From assembly GCF_013520985.1 (NCBI RefSeq), contig NZ_JACDTY010000001.1, positions 496,001 through 560,000 of the forward strand: a stretch of 64,000 nt of DNA, given 5' to 3'. A program made the translations under genes and the position numbers. The stretch's first letter is position 1; every line of letters begins with the position of its first letter. This stretch comes from Mesorhizobium neociceri (lineage in GTDB: Bacteria > Pseudomonadota > Alphaproteobacteria > Rhizobiales > Rhizobiaceae). This document shows positions 47,514 through 57,282 of the stretch, piece after piece. The notes beneath the pieces were generated by a model. It saw only the letters and a list, made by a program, of their open reading frames with translations, was not told the DNA's origin and ran no database searches.

Positions 47514-48119
47514 ATGTCCCATGATCATGATCACGACAACGAGCTCGACCCGTTTGCAGCGCGGGTGCGCGCGCTGGAAACCATCCTCACCGAAAAAGGC
47601 CTGATCGATCCGGCGGCGATCGATGTCATCGTCGACACCTATGAGACGAAGATCGGACCACGCAACGGCGCCAGGGTGGTGGCGAAAGCCTGGAGCGATC
47701 CGGCCTATGCCGACTGGCTGAAGCGCGATGCGACGGCGGCGATCGAATCGTTGAGCTACACCGGCCGCCAGGGCGAGCACATGCAGGCGGTGTTCAACAC
47801 GGAAGAGACGCACAACCTCGTCGTCTGCACGCTGTGCTCCTGCTATCCGTGGTCGGTGCTTGGGCTGCCACCTGTCTGGTACAAGGCACCGCCCTATCGC
47901 TCGCGGGCGGTGATCGATCCGCGCGGCGTGCTTGAAGAGTTCGGGCTGACGTTGCCGGCGGAGAAAAAAATCCGCGTCTGGGATTCGACGGCCGAGCTGC
48001 GCTATCTCGTGGTGCCGATGCGGCCGCAAAACACCGAGGGCTGGAGCGAGGAACAGCTCGCCGAACTGATCAGCCGCGATGCGATGATCGGGACAGCGGT
48101 GGCGAAAGCACCGGCATGA
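47514..48119 (+). CDS. nthA: Nitrile hydratase subunit alpha
   Basis: A 201-aa metal-binding subunit. C105, C108, S109 and C110 form the CTLCSC site within [31 protein letters not shown]; Thr in the second position of the motif marks the cobalt-type enzyme. The N-terminal His/Asp-rich stretch (SHDHDHDNE) is an odd addition that could bind metal. It hydrates nitriles to amides. It overlaps the beta gene by 4 bases. Confidence 0.95.
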   Translation: MSHDHDHDNELDPFAARVRALETILTEKGLIDPAAIDVIVDTYETKIGPRNGARVVAKAWSDPAYADWLKRDATAAIESLSYTGRQGEHMQAVFNTEETHNLVVCTLCSCYPWSVLGLPPVWYKAPPYRSRAVIDPRGVLEEFGLTLPAEKKIRVWDSTAELRYLVVPMRPQNTEGWSEEQLAELISRDAMIGTAVAKAPA

Positions 48120-48775
48120 ACGGGCCACAGGATCTCGGCGGGCAGATGGGATTCGGGCCTGTCGCGCCGGAGAAGAACGAGCCCTATTTCCATGCCGACT
48201 GGGAGAGGCGGGCCCTGGGCGTGACACTGACCGCCGGCGCCATGGGCGCCTGGAACATCGACGAGAGCCGGCATGCGCGCGAATCGCTGCATCCCGCCGT
48301 CTACTATGCATCGAGCTACTATCAGATCTGGATCAAGGCGTTGGAAGTTCTGTTGAAGCGCCATGGCTTTGTCAGCGAGCGCGATCTCGCCGCCGGCAAG
48401 GCAGTCGATCCGGCGGCGACGCCCAAAAGGGTGTTGAAGGCCGAAAGCGTGCCGGCGGTGCTGGCCGAGGGCGGGCCTTGCGACCGGCCGGTTGCCACGC
48501 CGGCACGGTTCAAGGCTGGCCAGCCCGTGCGGACGAAGAATTTCAATCCGACCGGGCACACAAGGCTGCCGCGCTATGCGCGCGACAAGCAGGGTGTGAT
48601 CGAGGCCGTGCGCGACGGATTTGTCTTCCCCGACAGCAACGCGCATGGGCAAGGTGAAAACCCGCAATGGGTTTATACCGTGGTCTTCGACGGCTCGGAA
48701 ATCTGGGGTGAAGGCGCCGACCCGACGCTGAGCGTCTCGATCGATGCCTGGGAGAGCTATCTTGAGCCGGCATGA
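48116..48775 (+). CDS. nthB: Nitrile hydratase subunit beta
   Basis: A 219-aa protein with [19 protein letters not shown] at the start, the beta-subunit signature, and the C-terminal SH3-like part [32 protein letters not shown] and [28 protein letters not shown]. It forms the (alpha-beta)2 enzyme with NthA. Start overlaps nthA (ATGA). Confidence 0.95.
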   Translation: MNGPQDLGGQMGFGPVAPEKNEPYFHADWERRALGVTLTAGAMGAWNIDESRHARESLHPAVYYASSYYQIWIKALEVLLKRHGFVSERDLAAGKAVDPAATPKRVLKAESVPAVLAEGGPCDRPVATPARFKAGQPVRTKNFNPTGHTRLPRYARDKQGVIEAVRDGFVFPDSNAHGQGENPQWVYTVVFDGSEIWGEGADPTLSVSIDAWESYLEPA

Positions 48776-49106
48776 AGGCGCATTGCCGGATGATATCGAC
48801 GAGCCGGTGTTTTCAGAGCCATGGCAGGCCGAAGCCTTCGCCATGACGGTGGCGTTGCACGACAAAGGCCTGTTTTCGTGGAGCGAATGGGCCGATTCGC
48901 TGTCGGCGGAAGTGAAGAAGCCGGGCGCCGCAAGCGATGGCCACGATTACTACGAGCATTGGCTGGCGGCGCTGGAGAAACTGCTGGCGGCTAAGGGCGT
49001 CGCCGGGAAGGGCGATGTCGACACGCTAGCCGCTGCCTGGGAACGCGCCGCGCATGCGACGCCGCATGGCAAGCCGATCCTGCTGGAGAATGATCCCGGG
49101 CTCTAG
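48762..49106 (+). CDS. Nitrile hydratase accessory (activator) protein
   Basis: A 114-aa protein sharing the beta-subunit N-terminal fold: EPVFSEPWQAEAFAMTVALHDKGLFSWSEWADSLSAEV, then DYYEHWLAALEKLLAAKG, the pattern of metallochaperone partners of Co-type nitrile hydratases. It exchanges or inserts the cobalt-loaded alpha subunit. TTG 48762 is chosen because GGGAGAG lies at good distance upstream; ATG 48744 is also in frame. It overlaps nthB by 14 bases. Confidence 0.82.
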   Translation: MSRHEGALPDDIDEPVFSEPWQAEAFAMTVALHDKGLFSWSEWADSLSAEVKKPGAASDGHDYYEHWLAALEKLLAAKGVAGKGDVDTLAAAWERAAHATPHGKPILLENDPGL

Positions 49107-49243
49107 GTCGTTGCTCACAGGCTCGTTTGTTCCCTTTACGTTCCGATGTGCGCCTGATAGTTTGCGCCTCTGGCGGCGGCGCCATCTTCGGCATTGATGG
49201 TGACGGCCTTGTCTTTCCCTTGCGAATCCGGTCTCTCGCGCTG

Positions 49244-50371
49244 ATGGAATTCTCTCCCCAACAGGATGAGGCATTGAAGGCGGTTGCGCGCTGGCTCAAG
49301 GAGGGCCGGCCGCAGATTTTTCGGCTGTTCGGCTATGCCGGCACCGGCAAGACGACGCTGGCGCGCTATTTCGCCGAACATGTCGACGGGCAGGTGCAGT
49401 TCGCCGCCTTCACCGGTAAGGCGGCGCAGGTGCTGCGCTCCAAGGGCGCGGTCAATGCCCGCACCATCCATTCGCTGATCTATAGGCCGAAGGGCGAGGA
49501 ATCGGTTGCCGACGAGGTGACCGGCAAGACGTCGATGTCGCCGACCTTTTCGCTCAACCGGCAAAGTCCGATCTCGCGCGCCAAGCTGGTGGTCATCGAC
49601 GAATGCTCGATGGTCGACGAGCAGCTCGGCCGCGACCTCCTGAGTTTCGGCACGCCGATCCTGGTGCTTGGCGATCCGGCGCAGCTGCCGCCGATATCGG
49701 GCGGCGGCTTCTTCACGGAGCACGAGCCGGATGTGCTCTTGACCGAAATCCATCGCCAGGCGCGCGACAATCCAATCATCCAGCTGGCGCTCGATGTGCG
49801 TGAGGGCCGCGAGTTCATGCGCGGTGACTACGGAACCGCGCAGGTGATCGGCAAGGAGGACGTCACCCAGGAGCTGGTGCTCAAGGCGGACCAGGTGCTG
49901 GTCGGCACCAACCGTACGCGGCGCCGTTACAATCAGCGCCTGCGCGAGCTGAAAGGCTTTAATGCCGACTACCCGCAGGCCGGCGACAAGCTGGTCTGCC
50001 TGCGCAACGACCCCGCCAAGGGCCTGCTCAACGGTTCGCTGTGGAAGGTGATGACCTCGTCGCGCGAGACGGTGAAGCCCGGCATCAATCTGCTGGTCTC
50101 GCCGGAAGAGGACGATCCCGACCGCGGCGTCGCCAAGATCAAGCTGCTCAAGTCGGCGTTCGAGGATCCGGACGCCGATATCCCCTGGCAGCAGAAAAAG
50201 CGATTCGACGATTTCGACTATGGCTACGCGCTGACCGTGCATAAGGCGCAGGGTTCGCAATGGAACGACGTGGTGCTGTTCGACGAGAGCTGGGCGTTCA
50301 AGGAAACCCGCCAGCGCTGGCTCTACACCGCGATCACGCGGGCGGCAGAGCGGCTGACCATCGTTAGGTAG
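49244..50371 (+). CDS. RecD-like ATP-dependent DNA helicase
   Basis: A 375-aa superfamily 1 helicase. Walker A GYAGTGKTT is near residue 29, VVIDECSMVDEQL is Walker B, LGDPAQLPPISGGGF is motif III, and ALTVHKAQGSQW with WLYTAITRA are the C-terminal motifs V-VI (UvrD_C_2). The family includes phage Dda and stand-alone RecD2-type helicases. Without RecB/C it probably acts alone in repair or replication restart. The start is ATG 49244 (MEFSPQQ); the frame is open from 49127. Confidence 0.9.
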   Translation: MEFSPQQDEALKAVARWLKEGRPQIFRLFGYAGTGKTTLARYFAEHVDGQVQFAAFTGKAAQVLRSKGAVNARTIHSLIYRPKGEESVADEVTGKTSMSPTFSLNRQSPISRAKLVVIDECSMVDEQLGRDLLSFGTPILVLGDPAQLPPISGGGFFTEHEPDVLLTEIHRQARDNPIIQLALDVREGREFMRGDYGTAQVIGKEDVTQELVLKADQVLVGTNRTRRRYNQRLRELKGFNADYPQAGDKLVCLRNDPAKGLLNGSLWKVMTSSRETVKPGINLLVSPEEDDPDRGVAKIKLLKSAFEDPDADIPWQQKKRFDDFDYGYALTVHKAQGSQWNDVVLFDESWAFKETRQRWLYTAITRAAERLTIVR

Positions 50372-50377
50372 CTGGCG

Positions 50378-50797
50378 TCAGGTAGCAGCTGGCGTAGCAG
50401 GGCTGAGTGGCGTCGCGCCCAGCCACGCCCAAGCGTCTGCTTCATCCTCGGCCTTGAAATGCCGGAACTCGATGGGTGATGAAGCCGGAAGGAAAGCCTG
50501 CGCATCCGCTATCCAGTTCGGCTCGCCGATCGTTGCGCACCGGGCGATATGTTCCAGGGCGTGCACCGTACCCTGTTTCAGCGTCTCGTCGGCGACATCC
50601 GTCCAGTCGACGCCCTCATGATCGACCAGTCGCATCAACACGTCGATCCTTGGGTGAAGCGCATAGGCCGCCTCCAGCAATCCAAACAGATTTTCACCGT
50701 CGGCGGCCGAGATATGGCCGACAACGTCGATGGCGAAAAGATCCTCACGGTCGGTTTCGATACGGCGGATCGCGGGCACGGATTGGAGAAAATTCAT
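50378..50797 (-). CDS. STAS/SpoIIAA-like protein
   Basis: A 139-aa protein matching the SpoIIAA-like group: VVGHISAADGENLFGLLEAAYALHPRIDVLMRLVDHEGVDWT is the STAS-like core, followed by RCATIGEPNWIADAQAF. Such proteins bind ligands or partner proteins; function is unknown here. It is convergent with the helicase gene. Confidence 0.8.
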   Translation of the reverse strand: MNFLQSVPAIRRIETDREDLFAIDVVGHISAADGENLFGLLEAAYALHPRIDVLMRLVDHEGVDWTDVADETLKQGTVHALEHIARCATIGEPNWIADAQAFLPASSPIEFRHFKAEDEADAWAWLGATPLSPATPAAT

Positions 50798-50811
50798 CGG
50801 CTGGTCCTCCG

Positions 50812-50945
50812 CTAGAGCGTTTCGCTGTTTCGCGGAAACGGCGACCAGCTCTAGCTCTTTGATTTGACGCAGTTCCCAAGGGAAAGCGCTACGCGGTTTT
50901 CCCGGGAAAACCGTGTGACACTTTTCCTGGAACTGCTCTCGCAGG
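50812..50945. repeat. Rhizobial intergenic repeat
   Basis: A palindrome-rich block: CTAGAGC (50812-50818) pairs with GCTCTAG (50848-50854), GTTTC with GAAAC inside, and an 18-bp perfect palindrome GGTTTTCCCGGGAAAACC (50895-50912). The phrase AGCTCTTTGATTTGACGCAGTTCCC resembles a widespread rhizobial element. The gap between 50798 and 51042 has no coding signal. Confidence 0.6.
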
Positions 50946-51042
50946 GCACATACCTGACTGGAACACCCGAAACCCCCTGTCTGTTCCCATCAAAGGCAGT
51001 ATAGATGCGCTGCCAAAACGCCCCCGGACCGGACCCAAAACC

Positions 51043-51783
51043 ATGCCAGCCAAGCTTTCCGTCAATCTCAACGCCATCGCCATGCTGCGTAATCGCCGCG
51101 ACCTGCCATGGCCGAGCGTCACCGGGCTCGGCCGCCTGGCGCTGGCCGCCGGCGCGCACGGGCTGACGGTGCATCCGCGGCCCGACGAGCGCCACACCAG
51201 GTATTCCGACCTGCCGGAGATCCGGGCGCTGATCGATGACGAGTTTCCCAAGGCCGAATTCAACATCGAGGGCTACCCGACCGAGGATTTTCTGGTGCTT
51301 GTGGAAAAGCACCAGCCCGAACAGGTGACCCTGGTGCCCGACGATCCGGCGCAGGCGACCTCCGACCACGGCTGGAACTTTGCCGTCGAGGCGGCGTTCC
51401 TTAACCCCATCGTCAAGCGCCTGAAAAAGGGGGGCTTTCGCGTGTCGCTGTTTTCCGATCCGGATCCCGCCGGCGTCAATGCCGCGCGCGACACCGGCGC
51501 CGACCGTATCGAGCTTTATACCGGACCTTACGGCAGCTTCCATTCCGATTCCGCCAAGGCGCAGAAGGAGCTGGAAAGATTGGGAAAAACCGCCGATGCC
51601 GCACTCGCGGCCGGGCTCCAGGTCAATGCCGGGCACGATCTGGTGGTGAACAATCTGCCGGCGCTGGCAAAGCGCATCCCGGCATTGGCCGAAGTGTCAA
51701 TCGGACATGGGTTGACAGCCGATGCGTTGGAGTATGGCATGGCCGGCACGGTGGGGCGGTTCCTTAAGGCATGCGGATGGTAG
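51043..51783 (+). CDS. pdxJ: Pyridoxine 5'-phosphate synthase
   Basis: A 246-aa TIM-barrel protein: [53 protein letters not shown] covers the PdxJ N-terminus with its active-site residues; ELYTGPYGS and [14 protein letters not shown] are later phosphate-binding motifs. It condenses 1-deoxy-D-xylulose-5-phosphate with 3-amino-2-oxopropyl phosphate in vitamin B6 synthesis. Typical length. Confidence 0.95.
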   Translation: MPAKLSVNLNAIAMLRNRRDLPWPSVTGLGRLALAAGAHGLTVHPRPDERHTRYSDLPEIRALIDDEFPKAEFNIEGYPTEDFLVLVEKHQPEQVTLVPDDPAQATSDHGWNFAVEAAFLNPIVKRLKKGGFRVSLFSDPDPAGVNAARDTGADRIELYTGPYGSFHSDSAKAQKELERLGKTADAALAAGLQVNAGHDLVVNNLPALAKRIPALAEVSIGHGLTADALEYGMAGTVGRFLKACGW

Positions 51784-51886
51784 AGGGCAGATGGCTGGCA
51801 TTACCGCATATCAGCCATTACGTGAGGGCACTTGATATTGCATCGCAGCAAGCGTAGAGCACCGCGCGCTTATCGGAGTGTCGTCC

Positions 51887-53806
51887 ATGGCCCTTACCAA
51901 TAGTGGTAGTGAGGCAGAACCCGTCGAACAATCGAGTCATCCCGAAATCGAACAGCATAGCACCAAGGTGCTGATGCTGGGCGCGCTCGGCGTGGTCTAT
52001 GGCGACATCGGCACCAGCCCGATCTACGCGTTCCGCGAGGCGCTGGTGGCGTCGTCCGGCGGCGAAGTCGCCGACCGCGGCGATATTCTGGGTGTGCTGT
52101 CGCTGATCATCTGGTCGCTGACGATCATCGTCACCATCAAATACATCAATTTCGTGTTGCGCGCCGACAACCGCGGCGAGGGCGGCGTGCTGTCGTTGAT
52201 GGCGCTGGCGCGGGGCAGTTTCCCGACACGATCGGCGATCATCCTGGCCATCGGCATTGTCGGTGCATCGCTGTTCTTCGGCGATGCCGTCATCACGCCG
52301 GCGATCTCGGTGCTGTCGGCGGTCGAAGGCATGAATGTCGTCACGCCGACCTTCCAGCCCTATGTCGTGCCGCTGACGCTGGTCATCCTGGCGATCCTGT
52401 TTTCGGTGCAACGTTTTGGGACCGGCGGTGTGGCGCTGATCTTCGGTCCGATCACCGCGGTCTGGTTCCTGGCCATCGGCCTTTCCGGCCTGAACCACAT
52501 CATCGCCGATCCGGAAATCCTGTGGGCGGTCAGCCCGCACTACATCGTCGCCTTCCTGATCAATTCGCCCGATGTGGCCTTCGTCACCATCGGCGCCATC
52601 TTCCTCGCCGTCACTGGCGCCGAGGCGCTTTATGCCGATCTCGGCCATTTTGGCCGCAAGCCGATCGTGCTCGCCTGGCTGGCCATCGTGTTCCCCTGCC
52701 TGCTGCTCAACTATGCCGGGCAGGGCGCTTTCGTGCTGGCCAAGAACGGCGTGGTCGGCCATCCATTCTTCGAGATGAACGAAGGCTGGACGCTGATCCC
52801 GATGGTCGTGTTGGCGACGGCGGCGACGGTTATCGCCAGCCAGGCGGTCATATCGGGCGCTTTCTCGCTGACCCGGCAGGCGGTGCAGCTCAACATGCTG
52901 CCGCGTCTTGAAATCCTGCATACGTCGGAACGGCAGTCCGGCCAGATCTACATGCCGCGCGTCAACCTTTTGCTGGCGCTGGTGGTGATGCTTTTGGTGG
53001 TCGGCTTCGGCGAATCGAGCAAGCTCGCCTCCGCCTACGGCATCTCGGTCACCGGCAACATGCTGGTGACGACGGTGCTTTTGTTCGTCGTCATGACGCG
53101 CATCTGGAAATGGCGGCTTTGGGTAGCAGTGGCGATGACAGCGGTGTTCGCGTTCATCGATGTCGGCTTCTTTGCCTCCAACATCGTCAAGGTGTTCGAA
53201 GGTGGCTGGGCGTCGCTGGCGGTGGCCTTCACCATCGTGCTCGCGATGTGGACCTGGGTGCGCGGCAGCCGCTATCTGTTCGACAAGACCCGCCGCAACG
53301 AAATCCCGCTCGATTTCCTCGCCGGCAATCTGTTGAAGAAGAAACCGCAGCTGGTGTCCGGCACCGCCGTGTTCCTGACCAGCGATCCGCAAAGCGCGCC
53401 GACCGCGCTGATGCACAGCCTGAAGCACTACAAGGTGCTGCACGAGCAGAACGTCATCCTCTCGGTGGTGACGGCGCCGCAGCCGCTGGTGCCCGACAGC
53501 GAGCGGGTCAAGATGGAGACGGTCAACGAGCTGTTCATGCGAGTGACGCTGACCTTCGGCTATATGGAACAGCCCAACATTCCGCGCGCGCTGGCGATCT
53601 GCCGCAAGCAGGGTTGGAAGTTCGACATCATGACGACCTCGTTCTTCCTGTCGCGGCGTTCGCTCAAGGCCTCGCCCAATTCCGGCATGCCGGTGTGGCA
53701 GGACAAGCTGTTCATCGGGCTCGCCCGCACGGCGGCCGACGCGACGGAATATTTCCAGATCCCCACGGGGCGCGTGGTCGAGATCGGCACGCAGGTGGCG
53801 ATCTAA
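51887..53806 (+). CDS. kup: KUP/HAK/KT family potassium transporter
   Basis: A 639-aa protein with 12 helices in the first 440 residues. Signature motifs are [58 protein letters not shown] and [11 protein letters not shown]. The cytosolic C-terminal 190 residues are typical of Kup. It mediates K+/H+ uptake. The start is ATG 51887 after CGGAG; GTG 51878 is an alternative. A terminator follows. Confidence 0.95.
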   Translation: MALTNSGSEAEPVEQSSHPEIEQHSTKVLMLGALGVVYGDIGTSPIYAFREALVASSGGEVADRGDILGVLSLIIWSLTIIVTIKYINFVLRADNRGEGGVLSLMALARGSFPTRSAIILAIGIVGASLFFGDAVITPAISVLSAVEGMNVVTPTFQPYVVPLTLVILAILFSVQRFGTGGVALIFGPITAVWFLAIGLSGLNHIIADPEILWAVSPHYIVAFLINSPDVAFVTIGAIFLAVTGAEALYADLGHFGRKPIVLAWLAIVFPCLLLNYAGQGAFVLAKNGVVGHPFFEMNEGWTLIPMVVLATAATVIASQAVISGAFSLTRQAVQLNMLPRLEILHTSERQSGQIYMPRVNLLLALVVMLLVVGFGESSKLASAYGISVTGNMLVTTVLLFVVMTRIWKWRLWVAVAMTAVFAFIDVGFFASNIVKVFEGGWASLAVAFTIVLAMWTWVRGSRYLFDKTRRNEIPLDFLAGNLLKKKPQLVSGTAVFLTSDPQSAPTALMHSLKHYKVLHEQNVILSVVTAPQPLVPDSERVKMETVNELFMRVTLTFGYMEQPNIPRALAICRKQGWKFDIMTTSFFLSRRSLKASPNSGMPVWQDKLFIGLARTAADATEYFQIPTGRVVEIGTQVAI

Positions 53807-53809
53807 ACA

Positions 53810-53839
53810 AAAGGCCGCGCCCCCGTGGGCACGGCCTTT
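53810..53839. terminator. Bidirectional terminator after kup
   Basis: AAAGGCCGCGCCC and GGGCACGGCCTTT form a 13-bp stem with one mismatch around CCGT, flanked by A and T runs. It separates kup (plus) from the convergent oxidoreductase (minus). Confidence 0.82.
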
Positions 53840-53862
53840 GTCATGGCGTCGGGACACGGTCT

Positions 53863-54756
53863 TCAGCCAGCCAAGGCGGCCTTGTTGGCCTCAAGGAACT
53901 GCTTGAGCGTTTGCGGCTTCCTGCCGGAGAGCGTTTCGACAGCGTCCGTCACCATGTCGATGCGGCCGGAGCGCGTGTTGGCGTCGAAGGAAACGATGAC
54001 GCGAGCGAAATCCTCGGGGACGCCGGCCGCCTTCACGCCTTCGGTCAGCGCCTCGTCAGGCAGTTGAATGACTTCCAGCTTCTTGCCGGTGACGTCGCTG
54101 ACAAGGGCGGCGATTTCGGCCGTCGTATACGCCTGCGGGCCGGTCAGCGTGTAGGTCTTGCTGTCGGTCGAGCCGGAAGCAAGGCCGGCGGCGATCGCTG
54201 CTGCCATGTCGTCGCGTGCGCCGTGGGCGATGCGGCCTTCGCCGGCGGACGTATACCAGCGTCCCAAGGCGATCGCGTGCGGCAGTGCCAGGAACAGGTT
54301 CTCCTGGTACCAGCCGTTGCGGAAGATCGTATAGGGAATGCCGCTCCCCTTGATGGCCTGCTCGGTGCTGTAGTGGTCATCGGCAAACAGGACCGGCGAT
54401 ACCGGCTCCGGATTGGGCATCGAGGTGTAGAGCAAATGCGAAACGCCGGCGTTTTTGGCCGCGGCGACGGCATTCTCGTGTTGCTTCAGGCGCCTGCCGC
54501 TTTTGAGATCGAGATCGCCGGTCGAAATGATCAGCACCTTGTCGGCGCCCTTGAATGCGGTTTCCAGCGAGGCCGCGTCGTTGAAGTCGGCGGGCCTGAT
54601 GATGACGCCGCGCGCCGCCAGATCGGCCAGGCTTTCGGGATTGCGCGTGGTGGCGATGATCCGCGCCGGTGGAATTTTATGCGTGTCCAGGAGATAGCGG
54701 ATGACGCCGCGGCCAAGCTGGCCGGAGGCGCCGGTGACGAGAAGGGTTTCGGTCAT
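53863..54756 (-). CDS. NmrA/QorB-like NAD(P)-dependent oxidoreductase
   Basis: A 297-aa atypical short-chain dehydrogenase. TLLVTGASGQLGRGVIRYLL is the NAD(P) Rossmann motif (residues about 4-24). The NmrA group includes E. coli QorB (YtfG), a quinone oxidoreductase. It is divergent from an HxlR gene, the same arrangement as qorB with its regulator YtfH. A palindrome lies between them. Catalytic activity is inferred from the family. Confidence 0.88.
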   Translation of the reverse strand: MTETLLVTGASGQLGRGVIRYLLDTHKIPPARIIATTRNPESLADLAARGVIIRPADFNDAASLETAFKGADKVLIISTGDLDLKSGRRLKQHENAVAAAKNAGVSHLLYTSMPNPEPVSPVLFADDHYSTEQAIKGSGIPYTIFRNGWYQENLFLALPHAIALGRWYTSAGEGRIAHGARDDMAAAIAAGLASGSTDSKTYTLTGPQAYTTAEIAALVSDVTGKKLEVIQLPDEALTEGVKAAGVPEDFARVIVSFDANTRSGRIDMVTDAVETLSGRKPQTLKQFLEANKAALAG

Positions 54757-54797
54757 CGGGAGATCCTGATTTTGCGCCGATGTGGCGGGTGCTCTGG

Positions 54798-54816
54798 TGG
54801 TCTCAAAAAGAGACCA
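54798..54816. promoter_or_regulatory. Candidate HxlR operator
   Basis: TGGTCTC and GAGACCA are exact inverted copies around AAAAA, 42 bases before the oxidoreductase start and about 77 before HxlR. Placed where a redox-sensing HxlR/QorR-type repressor should bind. Confidence 0.7.
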
Positions 54817-54892
54817 GCACTAAAATAGGAATTGACCCGGTGCCGTAAAGAAGGCAGTTTTTCGGGAGGTAGGCACGCGCAGGGAACCAGCC

Positions 54893-55300
54893 ATGGACGG
54901 CAAGGTCATCAATCTGAAATCGAAGATGGAGATCTACAAAGCGATCAGCGGCGGCGGCAATATTGCCAATTGTCCGGTTCGTGATGTCATCCAGGGCGTC
55001 AGCGGCAAATGGAGATCGCTACTGATGATGGCATTGGCTGAACAACCCTATCGCTTCGGCGAGTTGCGGCGCCTTGTGCCCGACATTTCGCAGCGCATGC
55101 TGACCCAGACGCTGCATGATTTGCAGCGCGATGGCTACGTGCATCGTGAGGTGTTCCCGACCAAGCCACCGGGCGTTGAATACAGCCTGACCGATCTCGG
55201 GCGCTCGATGTTCGGCGCGTTTCATCAATTGATTCTGTGGGCCGAACGCAACCATGATGCGGTGCGCGACGCGCGGGCTGCCTTCGACGCTGGTGGCTGA
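54893..55300 (+). CDS. HxlR family transcriptional regulator
   Basis: A 135-aa winged helix protein: NCPVRDVIQGVSGKWRSLLMMALAEQPYRFGELRRLVPDISQRMLTQTLHDLQRDGYVHREVF is the HxlR domain. C27 in NCPVRDV is the cysteine conserved in redox-sensing members (YodB, QorR). It likely represses the divergent oxidoreductase until a thiol-reactive compound appears, which is inference by analogy. Confidence 0.9.
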   Translation: MDGKVINLKSKMEIYKAISGGGNIANCPVRDVIQGVSGKWRSLLMMALAEQPYRFGELRRLVPDISQRMLTQTLHDLQRDGYVHREVFPTKPPGVEYSLTDLGRSMFGAFHQLILWAERNHDAVRDARAAFDAGG

Positions 55301-55375
55301 TATTTTGGCGCATGCCGCAATGGCTTGATTTGGCAGGGCCGCTGAAGGATTGTCCGGCCATTGGTTGGGCGGGCA

Positions 55376-56689
55376 ATGAAAAAATCTCTCGACATCGCGA
55401 TTGCCGGCGCCGGCCCGGCGGGGCTGGCCACGGCGCTCTACTTGAAGCGCGCCGGCCACAACGTTACCGTCTTCGAACGGTTCGATGAGCCGAAGCCGGT
55501 CGGCTCGGGACTGATCCTGCAACCGACCGGGCTGAGCGTGCTTGCCGATCTCGGCCTGCTCGACGACATCCTGGCGCTGGGCAGCCGTATCGAGCGTTTG
55601 CATGGCGCCGATGCCTCGACCGGCCGCATGGTGCTTGCAGTGCGCTACGATGCGGAGCCCGGCGGTCGCTTTGGCCTGGCGGTGCACCGGGCGGCGCTGT
55701 TCAACGTATTGTTTCGCGCCGCGCAGCGCCAAGACATCGCCATCGAAACCGGCGCCGAGATCGAGACGCTGGACGTTGGCGAGCGAGCGCACCTGATCTT
55801 CGACAATGGCCGTAAGGCAGGGCCGTTCGACCTTGTCGTCGACGCCAGCGGCTCGCGCTCGAAGCTGCGCCAGTGTCTCAACGATCCGGCCGAGCCACGG
55901 CCGCTCACCTATGGCGCGTTCTGGGCGTCGCTCGGCTGGCGCGACGGGTTCGACGAAAATGCGCTGCTGCAGCGCTACGACAAGGCCAGCGTGATGATCG
56001 GCGTGCTGCCGATCGGCCGGCCGCAGTCGGGCGCCGAAAAGATGGCGGCGTTCTTCTGGAGCCTGAAGCCGGCGGATGTCGAGAGCGTGCGCGCGGCGGG
56101 GCTCGGCGCCTGGAAGGCGAGGTTGGTCTCGCTGTGGCCGGAATGCGAGGCGTTCACCAACCAGATCGACAGTTTCGATCAGCTGTCGCTGGCGCGCTAT
56201 GGCCACCACACGATGAAACTGCCGGCGGGACGGAGGCTGGCGGTGATCGGCGACGCCGCGCATTCGACCAGCCCGCAGCTTGGGCAAGGCGCGAACATGG
56301 CGCTGCTCGACGCCGCGGCGCTCAGCCATGCCTTGGCAAAGACGGGCAACGTCGAAGCAGCGCTGGAAACCTACGCCCGGGCGCGGCGATGGCATGTCCG
56401 GGTCTTCCAGTTGCTGTCGCTGGCGCTGACGCCGTTCTACCAGTCGGACGGCACGATGCTGCCATTCTTCCGTGACAGGCTGGTGGCGACCATCGCAAAG
56501 ATCCCGCCAGTGCCAGGCGTGCTCGCCTCGATGGTGGCCGGAACGCTGATCGACCCGTTCAGGCGGATCGGGCTAAAGGAGGCAGACTGGCCAGATCATC
56601 CGGCTGGATCAAGGTCGAGAGAAACGAATTTTTCGCCCGCAGGAATTGACTCAGCCGCTGCGGATAGTCGGGTGCCACGGCGGCCTTGA
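55376..56689 (+). CDS. FAD-dependent monooxygenase (UbiH/salicylate hydroxylase type)
   Basis: A 437-aa flavoprotein. Rossmann motif IAIAGAGPAGLATALYLKRAGHNVTVFER lies at residues 6-34, a DG-type motif FDLVVDASGSRSKLR is central, and GDAAHSTSPQLGQGANMALLDAAAL is the GD motif near residue 295. It hydroxylates aromatic or other compounds using NAD(P)H. The last 44 residues (from about 56559) lie antisense to the GST gene and have no known fold, so the C-terminus may be longer than usual. ATG 55376 is the start. Confidence 0.88.
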   Translation: MKKSLDIAIAGAGPAGLATALYLKRAGHNVTVFERFDEPKPVGSGLILQPTGLSVLADLGLLDDILALGSRIERLHGADASTGRMVLAVRYDAEPGGRFGLAVHRAALFNVLFRAAQRQDIAIETGAEIETLDVGERAHLIFDNGRKAGPFDLVVDASGSRSKLRQCLNDPAEPRPLTYGAFWASLGWRDGFDENALLQRYDKASVMIGVLPIGRPQSGAEKMAAFFWSLKPADVESVRAAGLGAWKARLVSLWPECEAFTNQIDSFDQLSLARYGHHTMKLPAGRRLAVIGDAAHSTSPQLGQGANMALLDAAALSHALAKTGNVEAALETYARARRWHVRVFQLLSLALTPFYQSDGTMLPFFRDRLVATIAKIPPVPGVLASMVAGTLIDPFRRIGLKEADWPDHPAGSRSRETNFSPAGIDSAAADSRVPRRP

Positions 56690-57281
56690 TCGAGGCGCGT
56701 TCGCTCAAAGCCTTGCGCCATGCCTGGACCAGCGGCTTGCCGTCCAGCAGGCCGAAACTGCCGATCCGGTCGAAGGCGTCGAGATAGCGGAAGACCGGGC
56801 CGTAAACGGCATCGACGAGGCAAAAGCGCTCGCCGTCGAACCACAGTCCGGCCTTGTCGGCCAATTCGTCCTCCAGGCGATCGAACATGGCTGACAGCGC
56901 TGCGGATTCCGCCAGGAAGGCTGCCTCAGTCGACGCCGAGTAGAAGCGGCCGATGGTGTTCAATGTTGCCGAGCCGAACTCAATCCAGGCGCGATGCCGG
57001 GCGCGGGCGCGAGCGTCGGCAGGGTGGAGGGGATTGGCCTGCGTCTCCTCCAGGAATTCGAGGATGACGGCAGATTCGAAGATCACCGTCTCCTCGCCAT
57101 TTGCCTGGACGATGAGCAGCGGCACTTTGCCCAACGGCGAGATCGCCTTGAACAAGTCCGGCTTGTCGGCGAGGTCGATGGTGACGCGTTCGAACGGCAC
57201 GTCCTTCTCGGCCAACGAAATCGCGGCGCGCTGGACATAGGGGCACAGATGATGGCTAACGAGAATGAGCTTGTCGGTCAT
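56559..57281 (-). CDS. Glutathione S-transferase family protein
   Basis: A 240-aa GST. The N-terminal thioredoxin fold is SHHLCPYVQRAAISLAEKDVPFERVTIDLADKPDLFKAISPLGKVPLL, with the active cysteine C13 as in omega or beta-type enzymes; ETVIFESAVILEFLEE is the gamma-Glu binding motif. A C-terminal helical domain follows. Start ATG 57281 is in the same transcript as the Rieske gene just upstream. Its 3' end overlaps the convergent monooxygenase by 131 bases. Confidence 0.88.
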   Translation of the reverse strand: MTDKLILVSHHLCPYVQRAAISLAEKDVPFERVTIDLADKPDLFKAISPLGKVPLLIVQANGEETVIFESAVILEFLEETQANPLHPADARARARHRAWIEFGSATLNTIGRFYSASTEAAFLAESAALSAMFDRLEDELADKAGLWFDGERFCLVDAVYGPVFRYLDAFDRIGSFGLLDGKPLVQAWRKALSERASIKAAVAPDYPQRLSQFLRAKNSFLSTLIQPDDLASLPPLARSA

Positions 57282-57282
57282 G

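Noticed and set aside
51818..53857. 679-aa minus-strand open frame opposite kup
   Set aside because: His/Asp/Arg-rich antisense shadow; kup motifs on the plus strand are unambiguous.
53110..54828. 572-aa plus-strand open frame from kup into the oxidoreductase gene
   Set aside because: Crosses a terminator and runs out of frame through kup and antisense through the oxidoreductase; no protein signature.
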